Origin: an uncultured Erysipelotrichaceae bacterium
Lineage (GTDB): Bacteria; Bacillota_I; Bacilli_A; Erysipelotrichales; Erysipelotrichaceae
Assembly (NCBI GenBank): GCA_937900565.1
Contig: CALCFG010000061.1
Span: 1-8,408 of the forward strand
Direction: 5' to 3'
DNA length: 8,408 bases
Shown here: positions 6,823 to 8,408 of the stretch, piece after piece
Numbering within the stretch: the first letter of the stretch is position 1
How the letters are laid out: each line of letters begins with the position of its first letter
Notes under the pieces: generated by a model
Database searches by the model: none
Told to the model about the DNA's origin: nothing
Seen by the model: the letters and a program-made list of their open reading frames with translations, nothing else
Made by a program: the position numbers and the translations under genes

Positions 6823-8338
6823 AATTTATTGTATTCATAACTTCACTGGGTGCACAATGATAATACTTAGTAAAAACCATACTAAAGTATTGGCTGGAAT
6901 TAAAGCCACACATTTCTGCAATTTCATAAATTTTATAGTGTGTGTGTGTTAATAATTGATATGCCTTTTTCATTCGACAATCCAGTAAATAATTGCTAAT
7001 AGAATCACCCGTTTCTTTTTTAAATAATTTAGCCATGTATTCACGATTCATACTTAGATATTGTGCTAATGATTCCAATACATTTTCTTTTTCACAATAG
7101 TTTTGAATATAATTCATCATTTCAACTACTTTTCGACTGTATGCTTTGCCAGCATAGAGTTCGATTTGTTTTAAGTATTTCAAAACAAATGTTTCCAATG
7201 CATCATAGTTCGCAATGGATTGCCATTGCATAAAGTCATCAAAGCACGATTGATTTAAAACTTGATTCGCGAGTAACTTTTGAAGATGTCGCAAAATATT
7301 TCTTATATACGAATAATTAATGGCGATATTGCATCCGTTTTCTTTCAATAACAACAAACATTTTTTTATTTGTTGTGGTATCAATGAACTTTCGAGTGAT
7401 TCTAAATTATCAAATTCACTTAAATAATCCATGGACTCATTTTGCTTTTTCCAATGCAAATCACTTAAATCAATGCATTGATTTAATGGATAGTAAAATA
7501 ATAAAGATTCTTTTTGTTTAATTATTTGATACGTAGCTGCGACATCACTTGGTGATACGCATGAACATACAATTGCTTGAACCTCCCTTCCAAAGGTTAA
7601 TTGACAAAGTGAAATGATTTGATCAATAATCCCATTGTTTAATTGCTTACAATCCCACGGTTGCGTAAATATAAAAGTTATATCCATTGCAGAGGCACAA
7701 TAGGCAACACCAGATAATTCTAATGTTTTAATTAATGCTTCATTATGAATCACAACATCATTTAAGGCATCCGTTTGTTTCTTTTCTTCATAATCTTTAA
7801 AGGTTAAGCATGCATTTACTTTAACAATATAAATACATTTATGTTCTAAACTTACATTACTTAATTGTCCGATTCCATATTCTTGACCACATTCCAAATA
7901 TTGATGCAGCGATTGATGCAACGTATATAAATAATTTTGTTTTTGTTTAATACTTAATTCCCGCATTTGATTTAAGTTATCCAACAAAATACTTGGAGTT
8001 AATTCAAATTTTAAAATATAATTAAATACTCCCAACGCAACTGCTTCACGTGCATAATCAAAACGGGAATAAGCAGTTAATAATAACGCAACAATATTTT
8101 GATTCGCCTTATGAACTTCCTTTAAAAATTCTAATCCATTCATTAAAGGCATTTCAATATCAGCAATAATCAAATCAATGGATTGATACGCCATAATATC
8201 TAACGCTTGTTGCCCATTATGAGCACACCCAACTATACAATAACCATTACCTTTCCAATCAATCATTGACTGTAAATCATCCAATACTAATAAATCATCA
8301 TCAATTAATAAAACATTCGTCAATGATTGTTGCTCCAT
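6821..8338 (-). CDS. YesN-type response regulator with C-terminal AraC DNA-binding domain
   Basis: A 505-residue cytoplasmic transcription regulator. The receiver domain (about 7-125) has the acidic triplet Asp13-15, phosphoacceptor Asp60 in IIADIEMP, Thr88 in LLLTAYS, and Lys110 in YILKFE. A middle region (about 162-287) resembles the poorly conserved, cyclase-like linker of other YesN proteins, but no catalytic motif is visible. The last 97 residues hold the two AraC helix-turn-helices: LAQYLSMNREYMAKLFKKETG, and IAEMCGFNSSQYFSMVFTKYY followed by AP. The frame stays open to the window edge, with a TTG at 8407 and a GTG at 8359. The ATG at 8338 is preferred because the receiver domain begins right after it, as is usual in the family, and GTGGGGG lies 4 nt upstream. 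It is the first gene of the operon and the obvious activator of the operon and of the downstream reductase; its binding sites are not proven. Confidence 0.9.
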   Translation of the reverse strand: MEQQSLTNVLLIDDDLLVLDDLQSMIDWKGNGYCIVGCAHNGQQALDIMAYQSIDLIIADIEMPLMNGLEFLKEVHKANQNIVALLLTAYSRFDYAREAVALGVFNYILKFELTPSILLDNLNQMRELSIKQKQNYLYTLHQSLHQYLECGQEYGIGQLSNVSLEHKCIYIVKVNACLTFKDYEEKKQTDALNDVVIHNEALIKTLELSGVAYCASAMDITFIFTQPWDCKQLNNGIIDQIISLCQLTFGREVQAIVCSCVSPSDVAATYQIIKQKESLLFYYPLNQCIDLSDLHWKKQNESMDYLSEFDNLESLESSLIPQQIKKCLLLLKENGCNIAINYSYIRNILRHLQKLLANQVLNQSCFDDFMQWQSIANYDALETFVLKYLKQIELYAGKAYSRKVVEMMNYIQNYCEKENVLESLAQYLSMNREYMAKLFKKETGDSISNYLLDCRMKKAYQLLTHTHYKIYEIAEMCGFNSSQYFSMVFTKYYHCAPSEVMNTIN

Positions 8339-8362
8339 AAAACCCCCACATTTTCTGACACT

Positions 8363-8383
8363 CCAACGGCTAAAGCACGTTGG
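8363..8383 (-). promoter_or_regulatory. Leader hairpin or dyad upstream of the response regulator gene
   Basis: The minus strand has CCAACG, a bulged T, GC, loop TTTA, GC, CGTTGG: an 8-bp stem with a single bulge. It lies 24 nt before the regulator's ATG and is unusually GC-rich for this window. It has no T tract, so it is not a terminator. It may be an operator dyad or a 5' leader structure. Confidence 0.4.
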
Positions 8384-8390
8384 GTTCTTA

Positions 8391-8396
8391 TGTATA
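8391..8396 (-). promoter_or_regulatory. Possible -10 box of the regulator-kinase-reductase operon
   Basis: TATACA on the minus strand. A -35 box would lie beyond the end of the window, so it cannot be checked. If this box is real, transcription would start at about 8384, right at the leader hairpin. Confidence 0.2.
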
Positions 8397-8408
8397 TTCA
8401 CTTCCAAA

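Noticed and set aside
3791..8338. A standard carbohydrate ABC transporter operon with YesM/YesN control
   Set aside because: There are no permease or ATPase genes, and the binding protein runs directly into a flavin reductase instead.
8363..8383. The leader hairpin as a terminator of an upstream gene
   Set aside because: Neither strand has a T tract after the stem.
8339..8407. A longer response regulator starting at the TTG at 8407
   Set aside because: The extra 23 residues do not resemble a receiver domain start, and the segment contains the hairpin and a possible -10 box. It cannot be fully excluded because the frame is open to the window edge.

Overview
The window comes from an AT-rich, low-GC Gram-positive bacterium (Bacillota). 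The evidence is strong AAGGAGG-type ribosome binding sites, lipoprotein signal peptides, a YesM/YesN-type two-component pair and covalent-flavin extracellular reductases. An anaerobic gut-type Erysipelotrichia or clostridial relative is plausible, but this is inferred from gene content; no phylogenetic marker is present. Every credible gene lies on the minus strand, so transcription runs from high to low coordinates.

Layout in order of transcription. (1) 8408-8339 is a short 5' leader with a compact hairpin. (2) 8338-5064 encodes a YesN-type response regulator with an AraC output domain, then a YesM/LytS-type sensor histidine kinase. (3) 5074-3791 encodes a membrane-anchored extracellular solute-binding protein, overlapping the kinase gene by 11 bp. 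(4) 3791-2079 encodes a secreted lipoprotein reductase with an N-terminal covalent-FMN domain and a C-terminal FAD domain. It is coupled to the binding protein by a TAATG stop/start overlap. (5) A strong intrinsic terminator follows at about 2045-2015. (6) A separate regulatory region (about 1998-1921) has ATTTTGT direct and inverted repeats, a -10-like box without a good -35, and a strong ribosome binding site. (7) 1920-133 encodes a second secreted lipoprotein flavin reductase with the opposite domain order (FAD first, FMN last). (8) A second terminator lies at about 121-91. Nothing convincing lies in 1-90.

How the parts may work together. The first four genes look like one operon. The binding protein has no transporter genes beside it, and its N terminus looks like a membrane anchor rather than a lipoprotein signal. 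The simplest reading is that it presents an extracellular ligand to the sensor kinase, whose response regulator then switches on the reductases. Both reductases carry an SGAT motif for covalent FMN attachment by ApbE and a classical FAD-binding motif. They would pass electrons from an extracellular flavin chain to a small-molecule acceptor outside the membrane. The first keeps the main fumarate-reductase catalytic residues but has Tyr where fumarate reductase has a substrate-binding His. The second has lost most of those residues and probably reduces something quite different. The substrates, ApbE and the electron-donating membrane complex cannot be read from this window.
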